64,000 bases of DNA from NCBI RefSeq assembly GCF_006149045.1, contig NZ_VBSN01000027.1:62001-126000 (forward strand). The letters are read 5' to 3'. A program made the position numbers and the translations under genes. Below the pieces are notes generated by a model, which saw only the letters and a program-made list of their open reading frames with translations, searched no databases and was not told the DNA's origin. This document shows, piece by piece, positions 9,001-15,986 of this stretch (its first letter is position 1; each line of letters opens with the position of its first letter). The stretch comes from Dyadobacter flavalbus. GTDB taxonomy: Bacteria; Bacteroidota; Bacteroidia; Cytophagales; Spirosomataceae.

Positions 9001-9812
9001 ACCAGGACAAAGACAAAGCCGCTGAACTCAGGAAACTGGTTTATCCTTTTATGCTGAAACGCACAAAGGAAGAAGTAGCGACGGATTTGCCGGATAAAAC
9101 CGAAACGATCCTGTTCTGCGAAATGGGTAACAAGCAGCGCAAGGTTTACGATACTTTCAGGGAAAGATACCGTCTTGAAATTGCAGAAAAACTGGCTACG
9201 GAAGGTCTGAACAAAAGCAGTTTTCTGATACTTGAAGCATTGCTTAAACTCCGCCAGATTTGCGATTCCCCGTCCATTTTATCGGGCGATGAAGATTATG
9301 GAACCGAATCGGCAAAGCTGGAAGAAATTACAAGGGAAATCGAGGAAAATGCTTCCAATCACAAGATTCTGATATTTAGCCAGTTTCTCGGAATGCTGGA
9401 TCTGATCCGCAAGCATCTGGAAAAAATGAATATTCCTTACGAATATCTGGACGGACAAACCGTTGACCGTGCCGGACGGGTAAACCGTTTTCAGAATGAC
9501 CAGACATGCAGGGTGTTTCTGATGAGCCTGAAAGCCGGCGGCGTGGGACTTAACCTGACGGAAGCGGATTACGTGTATCTTGTAGACCCGTGGTGGAATC
9601 CTGCCGTGGAAAGACAAGCTATTGACCGAACACACCGCATCGGACAAACGCGTAAGGTATTTGCTTATAAAATGATCTGCAAGGATACAATTGAAGAAAA
9701 GATCCTTTTGCTTCAGCAACGCAAGCAGGATCTTGCCGAAGACCTTGTCGGAGGGGAATCCGGGTTTATCAAAAAATTAAGTCAGGAAGATATAATGGGC
9801 CTTTTCAGCTGA
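6030..9812 (+). CDS. SNF2/Rad54-family DEAD-like helicase with two SWIM zinc fingers
   Basis: A 1260-residue Swi2/Snf2 ATPase. Two SWIM-type zinc fingers (CxCxnCxH) stand in the N-terminal region: CSCPDKNGLCKH near residue 76 and CTCNKKLWVPLCEH near 181. The ATPase core begins near 800, with Walker A DDMGLGKT (about 825), Walker B DEAQ (about 922), TMTGTPVENN as motif III, and C-terminal motifs SQFLGMLDLIRKHL (about 1116), GGVGLNL and DRTHRIGQTRKV (about 1198). The middle 600 residues are a Bacteroidota-type bacterial SNF2 region I cannot assign. Such proteins translocate on double-stranded DNA and displace proteins or RNA polymerase (compare RapA); the exact role here is unknown. It has its own candidate promoter. 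Confidence 0.93.
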   Translation: MENEKKEKLSNFLIRRAEKDVLSRGRSIYSSGGLKVSKLDYNGPGNAEFKVKSDYSIQYYQIGIRDFLTPQITTECSCPDKNGLCKHRVAAILYILDKMPAIKQVDYEMSSTVIELAEIKEIYLRNLVLEDTWKNRESIQKTEIVSAKEGEAECLVEENGQEYTVGVQRVKGTKQIHTSCTCNKKLWVPLCEHKLAALLKLRQELGERAFEVMRDLTAEKTSLLAEYGYSLENDIKGKFDFKLDEDGKLNLVKLDPAIQKIGAFQDWNTLKERILPVQNTSFSVTAADGSQDEEDRISIFVFWPKGKDHLLDVGFGVFSVKHSSKSEKITNIRNIAGGSSHYYTADEIPVLTEADARLVRVAKHWEEGLQKFIRKQGWAYNAYLHFDDVSAEQRYEARNYVGKQLNRIFSDLDSERLYLSDGDYVTSNNQLTQLDLHRDPVKIFFVLTEDKEFITLNPYVELKAGSPVELQKVVSLDSFWLGIYNENILFRWAGISEAEMVAYLSQTGYKIRVKKEFSESFLSEWIIPLTEQFDIIFQTRHEVQSKPLNFLKPRIFLKEDEANLLIVPSFVYAGENDENEIEFLHDQRRTKAGFEDNRITMLERNLEAESSVWEWIKSLNPIFKNQSGQPFFYVPLDNVMKEGWLFSFVEAVGKKKYELLGFKDLKKMRFNLNRGTVKVTASSGIDWFDMQVEISFGDQQVTLADAKKALLKKQNYVQLQDGSLGVLPEEWISKLEPLLQFGRVEGEQIHLSKIHFSLIDELVSEIDNEEVFRELWEKKQKLLNFKQIPNVPLPENVNATLRQYQEEGYKWIHFLDEFGWGGCLADDMGLGKTLQMLTFLQQQKNLNPECTNLVVVPTTLIFNWQAEAAKFTPDLKLYVHRGMTRRKDIAFFRDYDVILTTYGTMRSDVELLRKFDFNYIVLDEAQAIKNPDSLTSKASRLLRAKNRLTMTGTPVENNTFDLYSQFEFLNPGMLGHADFFRAEYATPIDKYQDKDKAAELRKLVYPFMLKRTKEEVATDLPDKTETILFCEMGNKQRKVYDTFRERYRLEIAEKLATEGLNKSSFLILEALLKLRQICDSPSILSGDEDYGTESAKLEEITREIEENASNHKILIFSQFLGMLDLIRKHLEKMNIPYEYLDGQTVDRAGRVNRFQNDQTCRVFLMSLKAGGVGLNLTEADYVYLVDPWWNPAVERQAIDRTHRIGQTRKVFAYKMICKDTIEEKILLLQQRKQDLAEDLVGGESGFIKKLSQEDIMGLFS

Positions 9813-9879
9813 TTGAAACCTTTGTTTACCCAATTACCCAGAATTTCGCTTTCTGGTGAAATATTCAGCAAATCAGGGC

Positions 9880-10155
9880 TTAAAGCTTTGACTGGAGTTT
9901 TGACCCGGAAGTACTGTCGGCAGAAGTGAACTGAAGCATGGCGTATCTTTGGTAATCCGGTTTTTCGACAGCTTCATTTTCTTTGGTTTCAGGAGCAGTT
10001 TTATCAGAAATAACAGCATTATTGTAATTTTCTGATGTAGTGTTGAACATATTCTTTGCATTTTCAACTTTTGAAGCTTTATCGCTTGCATTTTTTTCAA
10101 ATACGCAAAGAGCCAGCAGAACAGAGGATATAATTAATGTTTGTCGGTTTTTCAT
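9880..10155 (-). CDS. Small exported or membrane-anchored protein, unknown
   Basis: A 91-residue reading with start at ATG 10155 (MKNRQTLIISSVLLALCVF), giving a short positive N-terminus and one hydrophobic segment typical of a signal peptide or anchor. A longer start at 10191 would place 12 polar residues ahead of it and is less likely. The rest is polar, rich in Lys, Glu, Asn, Ser and Thr, and probably disordered. No family recognised. It lies between the convergent SNF2 gene and the Rid gene upstream. It may be lineage-specific; the coding call rests on the signal-like N-terminus. Confidence 0.45.
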   Translation of the reverse strand: MKNRQTLIISSVLLALCVFEKNASDKASKVENAKNMFNTTSENYNNAVISDKTAPETKENEAVEKPDYQRYAMLQFTSADSTSGSKLQSKL

Positions 10156-10256
10156 AAAAGGTGCCTTTGTTTTCAATTCCAATTCAGACAACTACTAAAC
10201 AAAGAGCAATTTTCAAGCCAATTGGTTGTAACGCAGATAAATTAATGTATAGCATC

Positions 10257-10285
10257 AAAATGGCCTTAAAACATCGTTAAGGCCA
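10257..10285 (-). terminator. Intrinsic terminator after the recQ-Rid genes
   Basis: 9-bp perfect inverted repeat TGGCCTTAA / TTAAGGCCA (10261-10269 and 10277-10285) with a 7-base loop, followed on the minus strand by a short T run. It lies just after the Rid gene stop. Confidence 0.65.
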
Positions 10286-10304
10286 CTTTGACTATTCTTT
10301 TATA

Positions 10305-10688
10305 TTATTGAATTATAGCTGTAAACTCAATTTCCACCAGATAATCGGGAGCGACCAGTTGACTGATCTCGTAAATTCCGGTTGCCGGTTTTATATCTTT
10401 GAAATAACCGCCATGTGCTCTTGCTATGTCGTCAAAATAAAGGATGTCCGTTGTAAATATACGTGTCCGGATGACATCGTTCAGACTGGCTCCGGCTTCT
10501 TCCAGCACTTTTGCAATTCTTTCAATGATGTTGTCGGTTTGTGCATAAGCATCGTTCGCTTTTACTTTTTCACCGTCCACAATGGCAACAGTTCCCGCCA
10601 CTTCAATAACATTTCCAATCCGGACTGCCCGGCAATAGCCCATTTTATCTTCCCACGGAGATCCCGATAGTATATTCTTTCTCGACAT
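10305..10688 (-). CDS. Rid (YjgF/YER057c/UK114) family protein lacking the RidA arginine
   Basis: A 127-residue single-domain protein of normal Rid length. RidA deaminates reactive enamine/imine intermediates from PLP enzymes, using an arginine in a PARxxxxV context. Here the matching segment reads PATGIYEISQLVAP before LVEIEFTA, so the arginine appears replaced. It therefore probably belongs to one of the Rid subfamilies without proven deaminase activity. The N-terminal part (GSPWEDKMGYCRAVRIGN) resembles the Bacteroidota Rid group. It lies 61 bases downstream of recQ on the same strand and may be read with it. Confidence 0.85.
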   Translation of the reverse strand: MSRKNILSGSPWEDKMGYCRAVRIGNVIEVAGTVAIVDGEKVKANDAYAQTDNIIERIAKVLEEAGASLNDVIRTRIFTTDILYFDDIARAHGGYFKDIKPATGIYEISQLVAPDYLVEIEFTAIIQ

Positions 10689-10749
10689 AGCAATTGATTT
10701 AATTTATAATAAGGATTCTTCTTCTGTAATTTTCTGCTTTTTATATTTT

Positions 10750-12903
10750 TTAAAATGGGTCTTCATCTTCCGACAAAGCCAGCGCAAGCCTGATCTGGCC
10801 GTAATCAAACTGCTCATTAAGCAGCTCAAACAACGGTTTCAGCGGATCATTTTTGCCGACCTGTATTTCACGTGCCGCCTGCGTTATGGTTGTTAATGCT
10901 TTATGGTCAATGAGTTTTTTCAGATTAATATCGTGGCCGTCTTCTTTCAGCTTGATCAAGTGCGAAATGATCGTAACGGCATTGAGTTCTCTCTTTTCGG
11001 CAATTACTTTTACGGAATAGCCTTCCTTGTACAAATCCAGCGTTTCAATATAAGTCATTCCTTTCACGACACGCGTTCCCGGCTTAGTGTTCTCCTTTGC
11101 AAAAGCAACGATTTCATTGATAAACGTTTCACCGTACCTTCTGAATTTTTCGGCACCGACGCCAGAAACGGCCTTCATCTGTGCTTCGGAAACCGGCTTT
11201 TTCTGTGCCATTTCGGAAAGCGTGGCATCACTGAAAACGACATAAGGCGGCACGCCGAGTGCATCGGCCATTTGTTTCCGCATCATACGAAGGCGTTCGA
11301 ACAGCGCGTCGCGTATAATTTCCTGTTTTGGTTTTTCTTTCGGAACAAGTTCTTCTTCCCGGGCTTTGCGTTCGGCCAGCGGGATAAATTTCACCAGCTC
11401 TACTTTGCGTTCGCCTTTCAGGATTTGTCGGCTTACCGGATTCAGTTTAAAAGCATGCGCCTCGTCATAAGCAATATCCATCGCGCCCGAATTCAAAAGC
11501 TGACTGATGTATTCGGCCCATTCTTCACCCCGCAACTCGGTTCCAACGCCGAAAGTCGGAAGCTGTTCATAGCCATAATGCAGCACATTGCGGTTGCGGC
11601 TTCCTCTCAGAATATCAATCAGCATACCCATTGCCACTTTCTGGTTCGTACGTGCAATGCCAGATAATGCTTTTTGTGCAATGATCGTTGCATCAAAGCG
11701 CGTTCTCGGATTCTGGCATACGTCGCAGTTTCCGCAATCTTTATCCACAGCTTCATTGAAATAGCTCAGTAAAATCCTGCGGCGACAAATATCGGCTTCT
11801 GCATACTGTTTCATGCGGTTAAGTTTGGCATGCAGCAATTCTTTCTGTTCAGCAGACTGATCCGAATTGTTGATCATATCCTGACGCGTTATGATATCGA
11901 GATAACTGTAAAAAAGAACCGTATCGGAAGGAGAACCGTCGCGGCCGGCACGCCCGATTTCCTGGTAAAAACTTTCAACGTTGGAAGGCAGATTGTAATG
12001 AATTACCCAGCGCACGTTGGATTTGTCGATGCCCATTCCGAATGCAATCGTTGCCACAATAATCTGAATGTCATCTTTCAGAAACTGTTCCTGAACGCGC
12101 GACCGTTTTTCCGGAGCAAGGCCCGCATGATAAAAATCCGCTTTGAAACCGGCACTTTGCAAGCTTGCAGCAACAGTTTCGGTTCCTTTGCGGCTCAGGC
12201 AGTAAATGATTCCAGGCTGGGAATCATGTTTGCTGATAAAACTCTGGATCTGCTGAAGACGCTTTCTTCCCGGAAGTACCGTCAGACTAAGATTCGGGCG
12301 GTCAAAACTGGCGACAAATATTTCTGCATTTTCAATGTTCAACTGTTTAAGAATATCGCGGCGCGTAACCCGGTCGGCAGTTGCAGTAAGTGCAATGACG
12401 GGAACATTCGGGAAACGCAGTTTCAGGGAATTAAGCTGTCGGTATTCCGGACGGAAATCATGGCCCCAGGAAGAAATGCAATGCGATTCGTCAATAGCAA
12501 ACAGCGATACATTCCAGTCTTTCAGAAACTCAAATGTATTTCCTGAAAAGAGCCTTTCCGGAGCAATATAAAGTAACTTAAGTTCACCCGTTTTTGCCTG
12601 CCACATCACCTGATCCTGTTCCGAAGAAGAAAGAGACGAATTGAGAAATGCAGCATTGATACCATTGCTTTTCAGCGCCTCCACCTGATCCTTCATCAAT
12701 GCAATGAGCGGCGAAATCACAACAGTAAGCCCGTTGCGGAGAATGGCCGGAATCTGGAAGCAAACCGATTTCCCGCCTCCTGTCGGCATCAGGACCAGAC
12801 AATCCTTATCCGCCATTACCGTATCAATAATCTCTGATTGTTGAGCACGAAAGGCATCGTACCCGAAATATTTCTTTAGAACTTCTTGTTTATTGTCCGG
12901 CAT
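10750..12903 (-). CDS. recQ: ATP-dependent DNA helicase RecQ
   Basis: A 717-residue 3'-5' helicase for recombination repair and fork rescue. Walker A TGGGKS at residues 41-46, DESH at 138-141 followed by the aromatic-rich loop CISSWGHDFRPEY, and motif VI IGRAGRDG are intact. The zinc site (Cys-rich, CRRRILL through CGNCDVC, about 373-396), the winged-helix RQC region and the HRDC domain (about 525-600) follow. The extra 100 residues at the end (LYKEGYSVKVIAEKREL) look like the helix-turn-helix tail seen in longer RecQ proteins of Bacteroidota and Firmicutes, making it longer than the 609-residue E. coli protein. Preceded by a -7-like box at 12945. Confidence 0.97.
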   Translation of the reverse strand: MPDNKQEVLKKYFGYDAFRAQQSEIIDTVMADKDCLVLMPTGGGKSVCFQIPAILRNGLTVVISPLIALMKDQVEALKSNGINAAFLNSSLSSSEQDQVMWQAKTGELKLLYIAPERLFSGNTFEFLKDWNVSLFAIDESHCISSWGHDFRPEYRQLNSLKLRFPNVPVIALTATADRVTRRDILKQLNIENAEIFVASFDRPNLSLTVLPGRKRLQQIQSFISKHDSQPGIIYCLSRKGTETVAASLQSAGFKADFYHAGLAPEKRSRVQEQFLKDDIQIIVATIAFGMGIDKSNVRWVIHYNLPSNVESFYQEIGRAGRDGSPSDTVLFYSYLDIITRQDMINNSDQSAEQKELLHAKLNRMKQYAEADICRRRILLSYFNEAVDKDCGNCDVCQNPRTRFDATIIAQKALSGIARTNQKVAMGMLIDILRGSRNRNVLHYGYEQLPTFGVGTELRGEEWAEYISQLLNSGAMDIAYDEAHAFKLNPVSRQILKGERKVELVKFIPLAERKAREEELVPKEKPKQEIIRDALFERLRMMRKQMADALGVPPYVVFSDATLSEMAQKKPVSEAQMKAVSGVGAEKFRRYGETFINEIVAFAKENTKPGTRVVKGMTYIETLDLYKEGYSVKVIAEKRELNAVTIISHLIKLKEDGHDINLKKLIDHKALTTITQAAREIQVGKNDPLKPLFELLNEQFDYGQIRLALALSEDEDPF

Positions 12904-12944
12904 TGGAAAATTAAAATTCTGTTTTGGAATTGCTTACAGATAAA

Positions 12945-12952
12945 CAAAAATA
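12945..12952 (-). promoter_or_regulatory. Candidate -7 box for recQ
   Basis: Minus strand TATTTTTG matches TAnnTTTG, about 42 bases before the recQ ATG, in the 54-base gap after the HhH gene. No good -33 element was seen. Confidence 0.4.
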
Positions 12953-12957
12953 GCAGG

Positions 12958-15084
12958 TCAGAATTGATACATCATCTGCATTTTTATTTCACTTCGTTTA
13001 TTTCCTTCAATTTCGTTGAGCCCCGAACTGATTTTATCCAGATGCGAATACCTTGTTTGCGACCATCGTACCCATAGTTTTAAATGTTTGTCAAGATTGT
13101 ACCGGACCATCATATAATGCCTTGTTCCGGTATCGTAACAGGCAGGAATCGAAAAGGCATAAAGCATGTCTTTTTCGTAAATGTATTGCCTGCTGTCGTA
13201 ATCGTCCGTATTGAAATAGGCTATTCTGGCGCTTAATTCCATTTTTCGGAAATGCCAGCTGATATCCTGTAAAACCGTAAAACCTTTTGATTTTGAAATC
13301 TTAAGGTAATTCAGGCTGCCGCTTTGCAAACGCGTTCTCAACGAAAAAAGGAGCGGGAAATCATATTCAATATTGATCATGGCCGTATGGTGAACAGTTG
13401 TCCCAAGCGGAAGTTTGGCTGCATGGTTTCCGGGCTGGTTCTTTTGTTTTCTTTTTTCATGAAAAAGCGCGTAAGCGTTGAACTTCCTGTTTGGTTTCCA
13501 GAGCGCATGCAAGTAATAATCATGTCCGCGGGACGGAGAATCCACCTGATATTTCAGCCAAGGAAACCAGAAAAGGTCATAAAAAGTACTGAACTGCCAG
13601 CGTCTGTTTGGGGCATATTTCAGACCGGCATACAAGCCCGTTTCATTGATCGGGCGCGAACCTTCACCAAACGGATTTCCGTAAAATGTATGAAAATGCT
13701 TATCGTAATGCCGTGCAAGAAGCGTAAGATCCAGTTTCTTTCCCAATCCCGCTATCATTCCGCCGACTGCGCCCAGCCCGCCGCTTTGTGACCTTGCGCC
13801 TTCTCCGAAAAAATGAAAATTCTGCCAGCGGTAATCGCCATGCATGCCAATAATCAGATTCCGGTTTCCTGTAAATTCATAGCGGTTATAAGCAGCGTCC
13901 CGCTTTCTGATCGTCAGGCTGTAAAAAGTATAAAGCATGGTTACACCAACTTGCCCGTTCTGGGAAGGCATTTTGTACAGCAAATGCATGCCTGCATTCT
14001 GCTCGGAAAGGTTATTGTGCTTTTTCTGCTCGGCCGGCGTGCGGTGATAACCCGTTACGGGCAAGGAAGAGGCAACGATTTTGTCAGGCTCATCCGGAAT
14101 GTTGTCCTCCGTTGCATCTCTGTTAACAAAGGAATAAAAGACGGAAAGCTCTGTATTCTTCTCCGGTGCAATGGTGGCCGCTATTCCGCGAAAGAAATTG
14201 GCTTCCAGCACGGATGTATACGGTTTTAACCCCAACGTACTTCTGTAACCGGTTTTGATCACTTCCGAACCTTTTCCAAGCGAAAACCCGGCGGCCATCA
14301 CCAGACCTTGTCCGGCCTGCATCTGGAAATCGCCGGCGATAAAGTTTTTAAGCTTTCGCCGGTTCATGATCTGCGCGTGGAATGAAGTAAAATCACTGCC
14401 GAAAATCTGGCGCTTTCCGTTCCAGAGCCATAGTTTTTCTCCGGCGTCTTTCTCCATTGTTAAGCCAAAACTGTAAGATCCTGCGCGTGAATTTCTGTAT
14501 TTCAAATAGCCGTTAAATGATTTTCCCTGATACCGGGAAGCAGAGGCCGAACTGGCGGGTAAATAGCCTTTTTGTTTTTCCAGCAATTTTCCGGAACGCA
14601 GCATCAGAAAGTGCTGCGTAGGGTTTTTCAGCGATTCCCGCAACGAAAGCACACGCGGCTGAACGGTTACAAACGGAAGCAGCCGGTAAATGGTTGCCAG
14701 GTCAAATTCCGGAACGGCCTGCAGTTCATAAAGCGACAGCAGCGGCCCCAGTTTCTCACGGTACAGAAAAAATGATTTTAACTGAATGTCTGAAAGGATA
14801 AATAAAGAAGCCAGCTCGTCATGCGTTACGGTATTCAGGTCCAGCGGATTGGCGTAAAGCTGAAACAGGGATTCATAAAGATCCGAATAGTCAGTGTCTT
14901 CCGAAGGATCAGGAAAAAGATTCTGTATAAACTGATTGATGTCAATTTCCCTGCGCGGAGGCTCCTGACCAAAAACGTGTGCAGGCACAAAAAGAAGAAA
15001 AGTAATCAGGCCGTAAAACCCTGCATATACAGGGTTACAGCAAAAGATTTTTAAAGCGTATGCATTTTTATAAAATATAAGCAT
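12958..15084 (-). CDS. Exported helix-hairpin-helix / outer-membrane beta-barrel protein
   Basis: A 708-residue exported protein. Residues 1-39 form a long signal peptide ending VFG before Gln. Residues about 70-145 contain helix-hairpin-helix-like units of the ComEA type (ANPLDLNTVTHDELASL, LSLYELQAVPEFDLATI). From about 180 to the end the chain alternates aromatic beta strands (for example GYLKYRNSRAGSYSFGLTM) and closes on a Phe (MQMMYQF), as outer-membrane barrels do. The same combination is common in Bacteroidota and usually left as hypothetical. It follows nadC by 23 bases. Its ATG lies in one arm of an inverted repeat (15053-15091). A role in DNA or surface-polymer binding is speculation. 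Confidence 0.8.
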   Translation of the reverse strand: MLIFYKNAYALKIFCCNPVYAGFYGLITFLLFVPAHVFGQEPPRREIDINQFIQNLFPDPSEDTDYSDLYESLFQLYANPLDLNTVTHDELASLFILSDIQLKSFFLYREKLGPLLSLYELQAVPEFDLATIYRLLPFVTVQPRVLSLRESLKNPTQHFLMLRSGKLLEKQKGYLPASSASASRYQGKSFNGYLKYRNSRAGSYSFGLTMEKDAGEKLWLWNGKRQIFGSDFTSFHAQIMNRRKLKNFIAGDFQMQAGQGLVMAAGFSLGKGSEVIKTGYRSTLGLKPYTSVLEANFFRGIAATIAPEKNTELSVFYSFVNRDATEDNIPDEPDKIVASSLPVTGYHRTPAEQKKHNNLSEQNAGMHLLYKMPSQNGQVGVTMLYTFYSLTIRKRDAAYNRYEFTGNRNLIIGMHGDYRWQNFHFFGEGARSQSGGLGAVGGMIAGLGKKLDLTLLARHYDKHFHTFYGNPFGEGSRPINETGLYAGLKYAPNRRWQFSTFYDLFWFPWLKYQVDSPSRGHDYYLHALWKPNRKFNAYALFHEKRKQKNQPGNHAAKLPLGTTVHHTAMINIEYDFPLLFSLRTRLQSGSLNYLKISKSKGFTVLQDISWHFRKMELSARIAYFNTDDYDSRQYIYEKDMLYAFSIPACYDTGTRHYMMVRYNLDKHLKLWVRWSQTRYSHLDKISSGLNEIEGNKRSEIKMQMMYQF

Positions 15085-15091
15085 ACGCTTT
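15053..15091 (-). repeat. 11-bp inverted repeat enclosing the HhH-barrel start codon
   Basis: AAAGCGTATGC (15053-15063) and GCATACGCTTT (15081-15091) are perfect complements with a 17-base AT-rich loop. On the transcribed strand the HhH gene's ATG is inside the first arm. It could be a nadC attenuator or terminator, or a structure that hides the start codon. No other plausible in-frame ATG, GTG or TTG lies ahead of the signal peptide's hydrophobic core. Confidence 0.7.
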
Positions 15092-15107
15092 ATATTTTGG
15101 TTAAAGA

Positions 15108-15971
15108 TCAGAAGGCTTTCAAACTTAGATCCAGACTTTTTGCCTGATGCGTCAACGCACCGCTAGAAATGCCGGTTACGCCCGTTTCAGCCACAGCACG
15201 GATCGTTTTTTCATTAATATTGCCCGAAGCCTCCGTTTCAAATCGGCCGTTGATCCGCTTTACTGCCTCACGCATATCTTCAATGGAAAAATTATCCAGC
15301 ATGATAACATCCACTTGTCCGATCCGCAGGACTTCATCGACTTCGTTCAGGTTCCGGGTTTCAATTTCTATCTTCAGGTTTTTCCCGGTTCTTTCAAGGT
15401 ATTTTCTTGCATTTGTAATGGCTGCTTCAATGCCGCCGGCATAATCCACATGATTATCTTTCAGCATAATCATATCGTAAAGGCCCATTCGGTGATTGAC
15501 CGCTCCGCCTATTTTCACTGCCTTTTTTTCAAAAAGCCTGAAATTGGGCGTGGTTTTGCGGGTATCCAGCAACTTGACAGGCAAATCGCCGATCAGTTTC
15601 AGCATGTGGTTTGTATAAGTGGCAATGCCGCTCATACGCTGCATCATGTTCAGGACCAGGCGCTCTGCTTTCAGTATCAGTCTTGCATTTCCGGCTACCG
15701 TAAATACGATATCTCCGCTTTTGACGGAAGTTCCGTCAGAAAGTAACACATCTATTGCAAGCGGCGGATCATTATAATAAGCTGCTGTCTCTTCCAGGAT
15801 AATCAGTGCGACATCCACACCGGCAAGAATTCCGTCCTGCTTGACGAGTAATTTTGCGCGGTTCTTTGCATTTTCGGGTACGGAGGAAAGGGAAGAATGA
15901 TCGCCATCGCCAATATCTTCCAGCAGTGCAAGCCGGATCAGATCGCGGAGTTCGTGCGGGTTAGTTTCCAT
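15108..15971 (-). CDS. nadC: Nicotinate-nucleotide diphosphorylase (carboxylating)
   Basis: A 287-residue quinolinate phosphoribosyltransferase of normal length. It converts quinolinate and PRPP to nicotinate mononucleotide in de novo NAD synthesis. Visible family segments are LEDIGDGDHSS at the N-terminus, the substrate-binding TRKTTPNFR and HRMGLYDMIMLKDNH, IEIETRN, DVIMLDNFS and the C-terminal GVTGISSGALTHQAKSLDLSL. It sits 15 bases after the Wzi/RemB-like gene, so it is probably read in the same transcript. nadA and nadB are not in the window; nadK lies about 13 kb away. Confidence 0.97.
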   Translation of the reverse strand: METNPHELRDLIRLALLEDIGDGDHSSLSSVPENAKNRAKLLVKQDGILAGVDVALIILEETAAYYNDPPLAIDVLLSDGTSVKSGDIVFTVAGNARLILKAERLVLNMMQRMSGIATYTNHMLKLIGDLPVKLLDTRKTTPNFRLFEKKAVKIGGAVNHRMGLYDMIMLKDNHVDYAGGIEAAITNARKYLERTGKNLKIEIETRNLNEVDEVLRIGQVDVIMLDNFSIEDMREAVKRINGRFETEASGNINEKTIRAVAETGVTGISSGALTHQAKSLDLSLKAF

Positions 15972-15986
15972 AATAAAAAAGTAAAT

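Noticed and set aside
10903..11667. 254-codon plus-strand frame inside recQ
   Set aside because: Antisense shadow of RecQ; sequence has no start signal or known domain.
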